A stretch of DNA of 64,000 bases from Petaurus breviceps papuanus (GCA_028583685.1 JAMXIF010001210.1:5191950-5255949); one strand, 5' to 3'; positions 44,554 to 56,720 are shown, counted from the stretch's first letter. Notes: generated from the sequence alone by a model not told the origin. Numbers and translations: made by a program.

Positions 44554-44779
44554 TTGATATCACAATAATGATAGTAATTTTGTTATAGCTTTTACTTATA
44601 TGTTATAGAAAAATAGAATGTTACATAAAATGTCTAAATTCAAAACTCTTATTAATGAAAATCATATTTATGTTGTTTAAGATATCTCTTCCTCTTGATC
44701 TTTTGCTTTTTTGCAAGATGTCTTGTACTTTAAATTTCCTTTTTTATTATTATCAATTAGGCAAGCATCAACAAATATA
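44554..44779. other. unique AT-rich sequence
   Basis: No feature recognised. Confidence 0.5.
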
Positions 44780-45055
44780 AAAATGGCACATATTTCTATA
44801 GCTTTTAAATGTTTACAAATTATTTTGCACATAGTATTTACATGTATTTACATATTTTAAAATTATATATATCATTTCACAGTAAACTCAGGAAATAGGT
44901 GCTATGATTATTCTCAATTTATATAGAAAAAAAAACTGAAACTGAGAGTCTTTAAACAACTTGCCCAAATAGTAAATTGTTTGAGGAAAAATTTGAATGC
45001 AGGTCTTCCTAATTATAAGACCAGCAGTCTATCCACTATGCCACCTAGTCAACCC
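44780..45055 (-). mobile_element. MIR-type SINE, minus strand
   Basis: 'gcttttaaatgtttacaaat', 'gctatgattattctcaattt', 'caacttgcccaaatagtaaa' and 'ctatccactatgccacctag' are in reversed MIR order, nearly full length. Confidence 0.8.
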
Positions 45056-45488
45056 TTGAACAAAAGAGCAGAAAAAAGAGCAGAAAAAGAGGCCTTTACA
45101 CTAAACAGAAAAAGAGTCCTATCTATGAAGCCAAGTATCTCTTCTACTTCTTTTTTAGATGTATTTAAATTGTAACAGTAATGCCCTCACTACCCTGCTT
45201 GTCTGTGTAACCTTCTGAACTTCCTTTTCTCTCTTCTGATTTTTTAATGATTCATTGTTGTATTTCCTTTCTTTTTTTAAGTATCATTATCACTATGCTC
45301 CATGACTGCCCAAAATTAAATGTTGTAAACTTATAATAAAAAGTATAATCACATAAAACAAATCCACCTATTGACCATTTAAAAATTTATGGTTCATTCT
45401 GTGCTTCTAGTACATCACCTGCCAAGAAATAGGAAACATCATCATTCTCTTTAGAGCAGTGATTTCAAGACATCTTCTGATAGCATTT
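45056..45488. other. unique sequence
   Basis: No repeat or gene recognised. Confidence 0.5.
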
Positions 45489-47077
45489 TTGCTGGGTAGG
45501 TGACTCTTGGTTTTAATCTCAGCTCCTTTGCCCTCCAGAATATCATATTTCAAGCCCTTCGATCCCTCAGTGTAGAAGCTGCCAGATCCTGGGTTATCCT
45601 GATTGTGTTTCCACAATATTCAAATTGTTTCTTCTGGGCTGCTTGTAATATTCTCTCCTTAATCTGGGAATTCTGGAACCTGGCTATAATATTCCTTTAG
45701 GGGATCTTTTTCAGGAGGTGATCGGTGGATTCTTTCAACCTCTATTTTGCCCTCTGGTTCTAAAACATCGGGGCAGTTTTCTTTGAGAACTTCCTGGAGG
45801 ATGATTTCTAGGTTCTTACTTTGATCATGGCTTTCAGGTAGTCCAATAATTTTTAAATTATCTCTCCTGGATCTATTTTCCAGGTGAGTGGTTTTTTCCA
45901 TGAGATATTTCACATTGCCTTCTATTCTTTCATTTGTTTGGATCTGTTTAACAGCATCTTGATTTCTCATAAAGTCATTAGCTTCCATTTACTCCAATCT
46001 AATTTTGAAGCAATGATTCCCCTCATTGAGCTTTTGAAATTCTTTTTCCATCTGGCAAATTTGGCTTTTTAAGGTATTCTTCTTCTCATTGACTTTTTGA
46101 ATCTCCTTTACCATTTGGGTTAATCTGTTTTTTAAGGTAGTATTTTCCTCAGTCAGGCTGTTGACTCTCATTTCATAATTTTCTTGCATCGTTCTCATTT
46201 CTCTTCCTAATTTTTCCTCCACTTCTCTTATCTACTTCTTAAGGTCCTTTATGGCCTATAACCAGCTCATATTTTCCTTTGAAACTTTTGGTGCAGGAGT
46301 TCTGACTTCACTGTCTTCCTCCTGTTCCATGCTTTGCTCCTTTTTGTCCCCAAATAGGAGTCTAATGTTGGAATCTTCTGTTTGCTTTGTTTCCTTTGCC
46401 TGGTCATGTCGCCCCTCAGTCACTTGACCCCTGGGCTTTTTGCCACAGTAAGACTCTGCCACCAGACAGGGAAGCTTTCATCCCAAACGCTGAGGTTTTC
46501 TCAGCTGCTGGAGGTATTAGATGGGTGCCCTCTCTGAGATCTCCACATGCTCTAGCAAGCTGGACACACACCCCAGGACCTCCATCCCAGACTGCAATCC
46601 AGATCCAAGCAGGTTAAAGCAAGAGCAATTACCCCTCAGACTGGTGCTTGTTCCCGCTACAGTCTGCAGGCCTGGAGCTGAAGCTGCCATGTGGCACTGG
46701 CTGGCTGTGCCGGGGTCTCAGTGGCTTCTCGACCCGGGTGCAAAGGCCATGCCCTCCCACTTACTGGTTCCCAAAGTCCAGACTGCACTGACCTCTCACT
46801 TTGTCCTTCGCATCTGTGTGTTGATAAATCTGGAAATGGCCACAGCTGCTGCTGATCTGGAGGCCCTCTGGCCGGTGGCTGGTCAGGCCCGCCCTGGAGC
46901 CGATTCCTGCTGGCCTGCCGGGCTATCCTCAGTGGGAGGTTTGCTTTTCTGTATCATTTTGTGGGTTCTGCAGCTACAAAGTTTGTTTAGAGTCCCCTTT
47001 TTACATGGATTGGGGAATGTGGAAGCCAGAGCAGGGGGGAGGTCCTGCTTCTACTCTGCCATCTTGACTCCACCCCC
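45489..47077 (-). mobile_element. L1/HAL1 5' UTR and ORF1, 3' part missing
   Basis: The 5' end is at 47077 ('gtggagtcaagatggcagag' on the minus strand). The presumed ORF1 start near 46447 reads GTG instead of ATG. The best-preserved ORF1 part (45659-45988) has a coiled-coil end and ENRSRRDNLKIIGLPES, then NLEIILQEVLKENCPDVLEP. In a neighbouring frame come CGNTIRITQDLAASTLRDRRA-like residues of the C-terminal domain. The copy stops at a YPAK-type position and lacks the 3' UTR. That is unusual for L1, which normally loses its 5' end, so a later deletion is likely. The 191-codon plus-strand frame opposite the 5' UTR is not a gene. Confidence 0.88.
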
Positions 47078-48414
47078 TGTAATATCAATTCTTTAGGGAG
47101 TCATAAGTTACTCAAAGAAATTAGTGGTTTTCTTGTAACAAACTCAATCATTTCTACATCAATATGTTAAAATATGTAAAATGGTCACATTTTATCAGTG
47201 GAGGAATCTAGCTATTAATGGCTCACTCAAGATCACATAAATACATATGTACTAAAGACTCCTGCCATAAAACCTAGGATTTTTGTTGCCTTTCACCTAT
47301 TGCCATCACTAGAGAATATTTTCTCCTTTTCTTACTTTTACTACACACGCAGAAACACTGCTTCAGGTTCTAGTGACCTTGATTATGCTTTAAAATGAGT
47401 CAGTAAAGTCTAAGACATGAAGCTTTGGTCATGCTCCTGCTGGGAACAGCTTATCTGCCTCCTCCTCACCTACTCAATCTGCTACTTTAAGCTTTGTCTG
47501 AAGTCACACATAAATGAAAACTCCAGTCAACATGATCTTTCAACACTTCTACTTCTAGTACTATAGACTTCAACTCTGGAATAAGGACAATTTAGCATTT
47601 TATGTTCTTTAATACTTTCACAGACATAAATCTCTGGGTTTAAACTGTCTCTCCAAGAAGATTTAAAGATCTGTGTGTTCAAGGAACTGTTTCACATACT
47701 ACTTGTTACCATAATGAGGCAGGGCTGCTGAACTTAGAGGTGAGGAAAGAAGCCAGCAGCTACTGATTATTCCCATGAATGTACTACATTATCTTCTATT
47801 CTGGGACCCAGGAAGCAAACCCATGAATCTAAAAGATGGTGAGCTTTCTTGATGACATTTGAAGGTGAGCGAAATGGGTCTGATGGGTTAGGATCCCTCA
47901 AAGGAGACAGATCACATAAAGCCATAGGTCCAATGGGGTCTAAAGGTCCTCATTGACTTTCCATGGGTGTTTTGTATGTGCTGACTCATGTTATGTGTAC
48001 ATTCAGAAAATTATTTTGAGCTGGGTCATACTCCCATATTAGCCAAGGTGTTGGGTACAGAGGGCAAACATGAAGGTAACCTGACTGATCTGTATCACAA
48101 ACTGAGTAAAAGCTCTGCATAGAAGATACCTTCTGAGCCATTCATTTTTTAAGGCCATTTAAAAGTCCTTCCCACTGACAGAATACCTTACAAAATATTT
48201 CGAATACAATGGGATTCAATTAATACCTGTTTAATCCACTATGAACTTTTCAATTATCAAAATATGATATCATTCTCTAACCACACCTAGGTATATGTAG
48301 CAGAAATGTAATGGGTGAGGGATAATCATATTAAGAGAAAAAGCTCTAAATTATTTTAATTTTCCTTATTCAAAGCCTATGTACTATAAAGGTGGTCAGC
48401 CATATTCCAATAAG
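47078..48414. other. unique sequence
   Basis: No clear repeat. A very weak reversed MIR pattern near 47190-47280 is below the level I would call. Confidence 0.5.
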
Positions 48415-48600
48415 AGATAGAAGGGCAGCATGGTATGATGGAAGAACCTGTATGGAGTCAGGGGATCTGGATATAAATATTTACTTTGCTATGTACTAAC
48501 GTGTTTCTTTAATAACGTGTTTATCTGTAAAATGAGGGGCTTGATCTCTACTCTCTCAAAGGTTGCCTCCAAACTTCAACCTCTCATCTGTGAGGACTGG
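48415..48600 (+). mobile_element. tRNA-derived SINE, 'ggttgga' tail type
   Basis: 'gaagggcagcatggtatgat', 'tttatctgtaaaatgagggg' and 'tctcaaaggttgcctccaaa' match the subfamily at 12320-12508 and 19985-20174. Confidence 0.7.
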
Positions 48601-49008
48601 CACAATAGAGATATTAATTCACTCATGACAAATGATGTAGTTTAAATAAGTGAATCATCACTTCTCCATTATAGTGAAAGCTACCTGCAAATTCTTCAAA
48701 TTTCAGGAAATCATTACAGATAAGTAGATGTAAAGAGATTTAATTAAAGGATGTACCTTGGTCTACAGCTTGGTGTGAGGTTCAGTGGTTTTGGTCAGGA
48801 TCTTAGTCTGCAATTCTTATACCCATGATCAATATCTTGTTTGTTTTAGGTGGAAGGCTCTTTCTCCAGGTTACAAATATACATTTCTTTCCTATATTTT
48901 ATCTTGAATAAAAACCCAAGTAATATTACTTGAAATGAATTTGTCTTTATGTTAAAAAATAAAGATAAAGTCAATATGTCATTTCATCCTATAAAATTTT
49001 TATATAGA

Positions 49009-49260
49009 TTTGTTGTTGCTTTAGTTGGCTCAGTTGTATCTGACTCTTTGTGACCCCATTTGGGGTTTTCTTGGCAAAGATATTGGAGTGGTTAGACATT
49101 TCCTTCTCCACCTCATTTTACAGATGAGGAAACTGAAGCAAACAGGGTTGAGTGATTTGCTCCTGGTCACAAACTAGTAAGTCTCTGAGGCAAGATTTGA
49201 ACCCAGGTTTTCCTGACTTCAGGCCCCATGTTTTATCCACTGTACCAACTATCTGCCCCA
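49009..49260 (-). mobile_element. MAR1-like SINE, minus strand, full length
   Basis: 'gctcagttgtatctgactct' and 'ttgtgaccccatttggggtt' are the reversed RTE-type tail. 'gatattggagtggttagaca', 'atgaggaaactgaagcaaac', 'aagatttgaacccaggtttt' and 'ctgtaccaactatctgcccc' complete it. Confidence 0.93.
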
Positions 49261-51388
49261 TTATATAGATATTCTCCCCAAATAAATTATTTTAGTTGTA
49301 AGCCAAAGACTTTCCATTCTCCCATGCCAATCATATAATTTCAATAAGGTTGAAGTCAATTTTATGATGGCTGAAATTTTCTTTGTTGTGATAATAGATT
49401 TCAAGTGACTGAAGTTAAAGTATAAAGTCCCAACCAGAAGACCTATTCAGGCACCAATAATATTTTGTTCTTCCTTTTTAATCCTTGTTTTTTCTCCCAA
49501 TAAACTTTCAATTCTTGGAACTAAAGTAGCTAGAATCAATTAGGACATATATGTTAATGTGAATTATTCACACATATTAAATTATAATATATAAATCATA
49601 TATTAAACATATCATATTTATGTGATAGAAGGTTTTTACTAAATATCTTTATTGCATGGAGTTAATTATAGGGCTCATGTGGTTTACTTCCACTACATAG
49701 TACTGTTTTGTGAGTAACTTCTTAAAGGAATTTTTCATTGTATTAGTTACCAAGTGTGCTTAATTTTTAAGTACAGAGTGAATTATACTGATAAATTGTT
49801 TATGGAGCTGAATGCTCCCATTCCTACTTTAATTACACCTGGAATTTCATCTATTTAAATATTCCTCAAAATGCATACAAATATGAATTGAATAATGAAT
49901 CATCATTCCTTGTTTTTTATCTACTACACCAATTCTGCGTACATAATTAAATATTCATGATCTTTTTTCCCATTTTTAAGATAATGTAATTTCTACTTGC
50001 TCATTTTCACATTTTTTCTTTCTTATTTGCATTATAAAAGTTAAAGATAATCCAGGGATTTTTTCCTAAGGGAATTTATCCTAGAAATCCTAAATTAAAT
50101 ATCTTTCTATGTAAGTATTGGAGAGCTGTCCATATGCTTATGTTAAGCCTCAAGGATCTTGGATTACCCCTTAGTTTGTAGTTATGCAGCTGTAATGCAG
50201 TTTAGATACATTCTGTAGATGTTAATAGCTCAACACACTGAGACCTTGAGGAATAACAACCAAGGTTATAAAACAGACTGTCCCATGTATGATGAAACAC
50301 CTTGAAATTGTGATGCTGATTTTAAAACATATGCTTCTTTAAAGTGTTCAGACCATTACTGATTTGACTGTTATACACACAGAACATACACACACACTCT
50401 CTCTCTCACACACACACCACATCCTATGCAGAATTTATTGCAAACTTTGCAAGCTGCAGCACGTAGGTAAAGACATAAATAACCAGCAATTAAGAATTCA
50501 TTGAAGAGCATAGTTAGGGGAATTATGCTGAATCAGGAAAACGAAATGCAAATATATAATCTTTGCATGTCTGGGGCCACTGCACCTGTGCCCTTGGTAA
50601 ACCACTCAATCAGCAAGCATGATTCAATAGTCAAACAGTGATGCAGAAGTGTAGACTAGGAGTGATCCTGGTAAAACAGATGATTTGTAAAAATAGCACA
50701 CCACATCAACAAGCATTTAAACCCATTTACTGTCCTGCTATCAGAACATCAAAAGGAGTTTTTGCATAACTATATTTAGTACTTAGTTAATACCATTTAA
50801 ATGTCTTTGTTTATTCATAGTCTTCCTCCTCTCTCATAGTTAAATAACTGCACCAGTTCTTTAAAAGGGGAGAAGTAAGGAGATGTTTGATATTGCCTGG
50901 CTTTAATCGAATAAACATTCCCAGATGTCAATATTCATTTCTACCAGTTGTACGTTTGCAGGCTAAAAACATACTCTAGCAATAAAAAGATATGTCTCTT
51001 CTGTCTGCCTATTTGTAAAATACAGTTGAATCTATCTACAGTTATCTTGTAGTTAGAATGAAATTGCATTGTAACAAAGTTGACTATTTTCTCATAAATT
51101 AAGCCAAGTAGCAATTAGTCTGGGCAACGCTAGTTCCATCACATTTTTTTTTTTTTGGAATTCTTGCTTCTCAATTATCACTACCTTAGAATCATGGAGT
51201 CCAAAGAATGTAGAGGATTTTAATTGTTTGGTCCCCTGATCTCCTCCAGGATGGTGTTTAGCATATAGGTTTCCATTCCATTCTGAAAGGGCTTTGCTGA
51301 TTTAAATAGTTATAAATCTCATGAAGTACTTTTTAATTTTATCATCACCACAAAAGCTTTTATTAAGTTGTATATTGCACCAGTGAGA
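49261..51388. other. long unique stretch, possible conserved non-coding DNA
   Basis: About 2.1 kb without a recognised transposon. It carries a short mixed CA/CT repeat at 50382-50420. The part 50440-50760 is of balanced complexity and includes an octamer ATGCAAAT at 50546-50553. No coding signature. Possible regulatory function is only a suggestion. Confidence 0.45.
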
Positions 51389-51389
51389 G

Positions 51390-51612
51390 GCAGCTTAGTA
51401 TAGTGAATAGACACCACTAGCCTTAGAGTCAGAAGACCTGGATTCATGTCCCACAATTGGGGGACATAGATACTGGCTATGTGACCCTGGGAAAGTCACT
51501 TATGCTTTAAGAATTCCAGGATAAGCTCTCTAAGACTGTAAGATGCTTATCTGCATTCATTGGTGGAGGGAATTTCCTCTCTGGAAATACCCCCCATTCA
51601 AAGACAATAACA
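51390..51612 (+). mobile_element. CORE-SINE variant, same type as 12740-12975
   Basis: 'gcttagtatagtgaatagac', 'gtgaccctgggaaagtcact', 'cattggtggagggaatttcc'. The end is diverged. Confidence 0.75.
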
Positions 51613-51659
51613 GTTTTTATCCAAAAATAAAAATGTGCATATATCCCATAATATAAACT

Positions 51660-51965
51660 AGAGGCAGAATGGTGTAATGGGTAAAGAGGGGGGTGGTGTC
51701 TCAGAGTCACAAAGACTAGAGTTAAGAATTTAGCACAGTTATATAGTAGCTGCTATTATAAATGCTCATTTCCCTCTCCTTCCCCTTCCCCTCTGTCACA
51801 TCTTGGCTGTGTTACCCTTAGTAAGTTACTCACTGTGTGCCATAGGCAACTCTTGATTACAGTAAGTTTAACCATGAAGGTGTTACAATAAGTTTAACAA
51901 TGAAGGTATAAAGAATCTCCTGATTTGGGCATTCCTGTACCAATAAAATCACAGGCTCAGTCCCT
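51660..51965 (+). mobile_element. CORE-SINE variant with internal duplication
   Basis: 'gaggcagaatggtgtaatgg', 'tcttggctgtgttaccctta' and the end 'ccaataaaatcacaggctca'. A 26-base segment beginning 'acagtaagtttaaccatgaa' is repeated in tandem at about 51859-51910. An unrelated T/C-rich stretch lies at 51770-51800. Confidence 0.75.
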
Positions 51966-52164
51966 ATTGCCTAACCATATAGGAAAACAGAATACATTTA
52001 TTTACATATTATAGTGGTGATTGTCACTGCTAACATTACATAGAACTAAGAGAAAGCTTTTGCATTAGAATCTAAGTGTGAGGAGTGAATCTTTTGCATT
52101 TTTCTACTCCGCTGAGGGGATAAAAGATAGAACAGGAATGACTGAATGATGTTGCTGAGATCAT

Positions 52165-52376
52165 GGGTTTTTAACTTTTTAGTATTTTTTCCTGTCAGGG
52201 TCCACTTTAGCAGTCTGGTGAAGTCTATTGTACCCTCAGAATAATGTTTTTAAATGTACAAAAATACATAAAATTACTAAAGAAAGCTATAATATTGAAA
52301 TATAGTTATCAAAATATATTTTATAAAGTTCACTGCACCAGATTAAGAACCCCTGCTTTAGATTTTAGTGGGGAAA
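52165..52376. mobile_element. hAT-like MITE with inverted ends
   Basis: The left end 'catgggtttttaac' and right end 'gattaagaacccctg' are near inverted repeats. The body 'agcagtctggtgaagtctat', 'cagaataatgtttttaaatg' and 'gaaatatagttatcaaaata' is shared with 54496-54680. The flanks share 'agat', possibly what is left of an 8-base TSD. Confidence 0.75.
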
Positions 52377-53245
52377 GGATAACAAACACCTATCAACCTA
52401 AAATAAACTATATTATCTTTTAGAAATGAAAACCATAGTTCAACAAGCCAGTCGTTCAAATAGTGTGACTTTAAACATCATATTTTTCTCAGGAAATTCC
52501 TTAAGGTTTTGTGATTTAACTATTTTTTTTTCTCCCAGAAGTCTATTGCTGTCCCTTTGACACATTACTGTTGGTCCAGATGGTAAGGACAGTCTGGAAA
52601 ATGACTCTCTTGTCCAAAATAGAAAGGATGCTGAAGTAAGTTAAGGGATAACATTTTTATTTTATTATTTCTTTTTAAATTAAGGGACTAGAGGAAACAT
52701 AGTGAGCTATACAAATAGTTGAGAAAAGAAATCAAGATGCTATCAGGGTTCTTAGAGGCTTTTGATGAGAGGCAAGGTAGTTTTCACACACAATTTTTTT
52801 CTTTGACTCAAAAAGTAACAGATATAACTCTATTACTTGTGGCATTTTTTGACCCATAATTCAGATTTTCCAACTGGGTTAGACAGATGATTTATGTGGA
52901 GAGTTCTTAAAAGCTGGCAAATGTTTGTATCATGACTGTAATTTAAAAGTCTATTATGAAACAGAAAGTTTCTGTAACATATATGCAGTTTATGAGGAAA
53001 CTTACATGAGAATCCCTCTGTAGGCATATATAATCTGTTAATCATATCATATCATATATACATAAATGTGTACATAAATAGGAATGTTTTGCTGGGATAA
53101 TAGATACATTTTTAGTACTTATAAATCTATATAGTCTTATCAATTTTTATTTTATAGCATATATTCCCTTTCAACTCTTTAATGAATAGGAATATAGTAT
53201 TCATTAAGCTTATGTAAAATAAGAAACTAATTAAATTAAAATAAT
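52377..53245. other. unique sequence
   Basis: No gene or repeat recognised, apart from a short (ATATC)n at about 53040-53058. Confidence 0.5.
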
Positions 53246-53372
53246 CTAAACTATGTATGTGTATATGCACATATATTTATGTATAGATACATATGCATAT
53301 ATGTACATATGCATAGATGTAGGTGTATACATGTATATAATATGCATTTGTGTGTGTTTACACACACACTGT
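53246..53372. repeat. imperfect TATG/CATA microsatellite
   Basis: Alternating TATGTATA and CATATATG-like units end in a TG/CA run. It directly precedes the next repeat, as in the copy at 56745. Confidence 0.85.
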
Positions 53373-53374
53373 AC

Positions 53375-53697
53375 TTGTACCTTCTTGGGGGAGGGAGGGA
53401 GGAGAGGAGAAAAAAGAGCAAAATAAAATGTTACATAGCAGAGAACAAAAGAAAATTTATAAGGAAGCAAAGAAAAGATGGATAGCTCTGAACATGAATA
53501 GTATTTATTATATAGGCTTTTTTGAAATGGAAATTTATTACTATATATTTTGAATCCTTTCAAGTTCTGCCACGTATATGGCAATATATTTTTTTCTTTT
53601 CTTATTTTGTATTTAAGTTTTAATATTTATGTTTATATTTCTTTTTCTTTCCTTATTGTATATTTAAGTGTAAAATAATTTTTTAAAATAGGTTTGG
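53375..53697 (+). repeat. unclassified interspersed repeat, copy A
   Basis: 'agagaacaaaagaaaattta', 'aggaagcaaagaaaagatgg', 'ggcttttttgaaatggaaat', 'tattttgaatcctttcaagt' and an AT-rich 'tttaaaatag' end. Copy B at 56886 matches block for block. The A/T-rich tail and A-run at the end suggest a retrotransposon 3' end, perhaps an old L1, but I cannot name it. Confidence 0.75.
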
Positions 53698-53735
53698 AAA
53701 GATAAGAACAAGGAGAAAGATACAGAAGCAACATA

Positions 53736-54465
53736 ATCAATTCAATTAGCATTTATTAAACCTTATCTATGTGCCCAGGTCTGTGCTAAGAGACCAGCAA
53801 AGTCAAAAGATGAACTCGCAATCTAATGGGGGACTCAACATGCAAACAACTATGTACAAAAAATATAACAGGATAAACAGAACAAATTGGAGGATATCTC
53901 AGAGGAAAGTCACTAACATTACAGAGGCCTGTGATAGACTTCTAGAGGAAGGTGAGATTTTAGCTGAGACTTGAGGGAAGTCCAGAGATGGAGATGAGTA
54001 AAGAAGCACATTCCAGGTATGAAGGAAAACCAGTATGAATGTACTAAGAAGAGAGTCACAGTGTCTTGAATGAGGAACATCAAGGAGGCCATTGTCACTG
54101 GATTGTCAAAGATGGGGGGGGGGGTGGATTTAATATAAGAAGGTTGAAAAGAGAGGAAGGTCTTCAAAAGTAGAATAGATTTTATACTTGATCCTGGAGG
54201 TAATAATATGTCACTGATGTTTGTTGATTCGGGGTGTAACTTGATTAAGTCTTTGCTTTAGGAAAATCACTTTGATACTTCAGTAGAAGATGGACTATAA
54301 TGGGGAGAGACTTGAAGCAGAGACCAACTAGCAGGCTATTGTAATAGCTCAGGCTTACATTGATGAGGGATTGTACAAGGGTCAATGGGAGTATCAGAGC
54401 AGATATGCCAATAGTATAATCAATAAGACTTGCCAACAGATTAAATATGGTCAAATAATTAGAAA
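53736..54465 (-). mobile_element. L2 LINE 3' end through RT region, minus strand
   Basis: 'caattagcatttattaaacc', 'gtgcccaggtctgtgctaag' (reversed 3' terminus), then 'gcacattccaggtatgaagg', 'ttgctttaggaaaatcactt', 'gaccaactagcaggctattg' and 'agacttgccaacagattaaa'. Continuous for over 700 bases. Confidence 0.85.
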
Positions 54466-54495
54466 AAGAGTTTTAGATTGAGAATTCTTTTAATT

Positions 54496-54680
54496 AACCT
54501 TTTAAATCTTAAAAATTAACCTTTTCTGTCATGGACCCCATTAGCAGTCTGGTGAAGTTTGCTGTCTTATTCTCAGAATAATGTTCTTAAATGCACAAAA
54601 TAAAATACATAAAATTACAAAAGAAACCAATAATACTGAAATATAGTTATCAAAATATCAAAGTGCCTCTTCCTATATTT
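54496..54680. mobile_element. hAT-like MITE, second copy
   Basis: 'tctgtcatggaccccattag', 'cagtctggtgaagtttgctg', 'cagaataatgttcttaaatg', 'gaaatatagttatcaaaata'. It matches 52165-52376 but its right inverted end is missing. Confidence 0.72.
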
Positions 54681-55117
54681 CCTTTCATTAAAAAGAGGAA
54701 AAATTACCAAGAAGATTAGATGGCTTCTTTGGAATATGAAACTATCCTCCCTCTGTGTTGCTGAAACATTGAATTCTGCTTGCAAACTTTGAAAAAGTGA
54801 CTTGTTGTTAGGTAGTAATGCCAATGGGCTTGTTCCCTAGTAAACAGATATCGGAGTCACGAACTCCTTTAGGGGAATGAAATTAAACTGGCTCAGGTGC
54901 TTTACTATTTATGCAAATAACTTCCCTGGAAAAGTTCAGAAAATTTCCTAAAAGGCAAAAACAGAGACAAATTCTTCTTTTTGACAGTACTGTAAATTTA
55001 CTAAATTGACTAACACATACCAGTGCAATGCCTACAACTTTGCCTGTTTGTTTGAAGATTCCATCATGGGAACTGTGTGTTGGCAACCATGACTGGTCCT
55101 CTTTATGACATCATATT
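54681..55117. other. unique sequence
   Basis: No feature recognised. Confidence 0.5.
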
Positions 55118-55352
55118 TGTGTTCTTTGAAACACTTTCACATAAAGTATCTGTGGCTTTATGATATCTTATTTTTTAATAACAGCTCTGCCAGGTAGGTT
55201 TGGCAGGAATTATTACCCCTATTTTCAAGATGATTTGATGGGATCAGAGAGATTAAGTGAATTGTTTTCTCAAGGTCATAAAGTCTAATAAGCTGTAGAG
55301 TCTGAACTTGTGACTCCTGGTTCAGTGGGCTTTCCAGTATATTACAATGCTT
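55118..55352 (-). mobile_element. MIR-type SINE, minus strand
   Basis: 'gccaggtaggtttggcagga', 'ttctcaaggtcataaagtct' and 'gtctgaacttgtgactcctg' follow the reversed MIR order. Confidence 0.7.
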
Positions 55353-55989
55353 TTATGAAGTAAAGTTGTTGAATATTTATACTGAATCACATTTCTTTTC
55401 CCATAGACTTTCATTCTAAAATTTGAAATTTGTTCCTCTGAAAATATATTGACTCCAAGGCATGCTAAGATAGTGTTTAAGAATAGAAAAACTTGAATAT
55501 TCAACATACATCATTCAGGAGAAATATAAAGTAAACATTAAGCACCAGTTATAAGGGATATGATAAGGTCAAATTATTTACCTTTTACATATGAAGATAT
55601 TCTAAGTTCTTTTATGACTATCGTTTTTATTTGGATAATCTCAAAGGCTTGGACTGAGCTTAGTAGGATGGGGTGAGTCTTAAAAAAAAAAATAAAATAG
55701 TGTAGGGGGAGATAAAAGAGCAATTATCTCATACAAATGAGACCAAAAAGGAAAGGAAAAAGCTATGGGAGAAGCTAGAGGGAGAGGGCAGATAGCACAG
55801 AAGCCCAACTCTCATTGGGAATAGGTCCAAGAGGGAACAGCATATATATCTAGAAGGGTATAAAAATCTTCTAAATACAGAAAGAAACAAGAAGATGATG
55901 AGATAGGTTGGGAGGATAGGATGAGGGAAGGAATCTTGGAGGAGGTGGGTAGGTAAAGGAATAGGAGTGCAAGGTAATGGGTGGAAAGA
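55353..55989. other. unique sequence, purine-rich
   Basis: No repeat assigned. 55740-55990 is A/G-rich; its 110-codon minus-strand frame is a result of that composition. Confidence 0.45.
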
Positions 55990-56720
55990 AGTAGAGGAGA
56001 GAAGAGGGACTCCACAATAAATTCTTTCAGGAAATACTATAAAAATGAGAGAGACACACAAACATTAAAAAGAGGTCAGGAATAGAATTTATTATGTAAA
56101 AAAAAGCAGGGGTAGTAATCATGATCTCAAATAAAGTTAAAGCTAAAATACATTTAATCAAAACAGAAACAATAGGGAAATTACACTTCATGTAAGTCAT
56201 ACTATTCAATATTGTTTTAGACCATTTAAAAATAAGTAGACAGTATAAAATACCTGAGAGTATACCTGCCAAAACAGACACAGGAACTATACAAACATAA
56301 ACATAAAATACTTTTTATACAAATAAAGTAAGATTTAAATAACTGAAGTAGCATTTAACGTTTGTGGGTAGGTGAAGTCAACATAAAAAAACGACAATCT
56401 TACCTAACTAATCTATTTGTGTAATGTCATCCCAATTAAATTACTAAAAATTATCTTCCTAAGTTTTAAAAAAAAGTTTATTTGGAAGAACAAAGGGTCA
56501 GAAACTACAAAGAGACCAGCAGAAGAAAGATGTAAAGGAAAGAAATTCAGTAGTATCAGACCTTAAACCATATTATAAAGTGAGAATATTGTTGAGATAA
56601 TCTCTCAGATGGAATGTGATTGGATTGGAATATTGCTGTGGTGCAGGAAAATGATGAGCTATTTGAATAAGAAAAGTATGGAAAGATTTGGACTTATGAA
56701 GGCTGATGCTGTGCACATTG
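55990..56720 (+). mobile_element. L1 ORF2 reverse-transcriptase fragment
   Basis: 'atacctgccaaaacagacac', 'ttttatacaaataaagtaag', 'catcccaattaaattactaa', 'tttggaagaacaaagggtca' and 'cagaccttaaaccatattat' correspond to the L1 ORF2 region after the RT catalytic motif. The first 150 bases are less certain. Confidence 0.75.

Noticed and set aside
43890-47077. Twin-primed L1 insertion (5' inversion) joining the plus 3' UTR to the minus 5' region
   Set aside because: The order is wrong for twin priming (the inverted part should lie upstream of the 3' part), and 0.9 kb of other DNA, including a MIR, separates them.
46521-47096. 191-codon plus-strand frame, the longest in the window
   Set aside because: It lies opposite the L1 5' UTR, which is G/C-rich and so stop-poor. 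No known domain.
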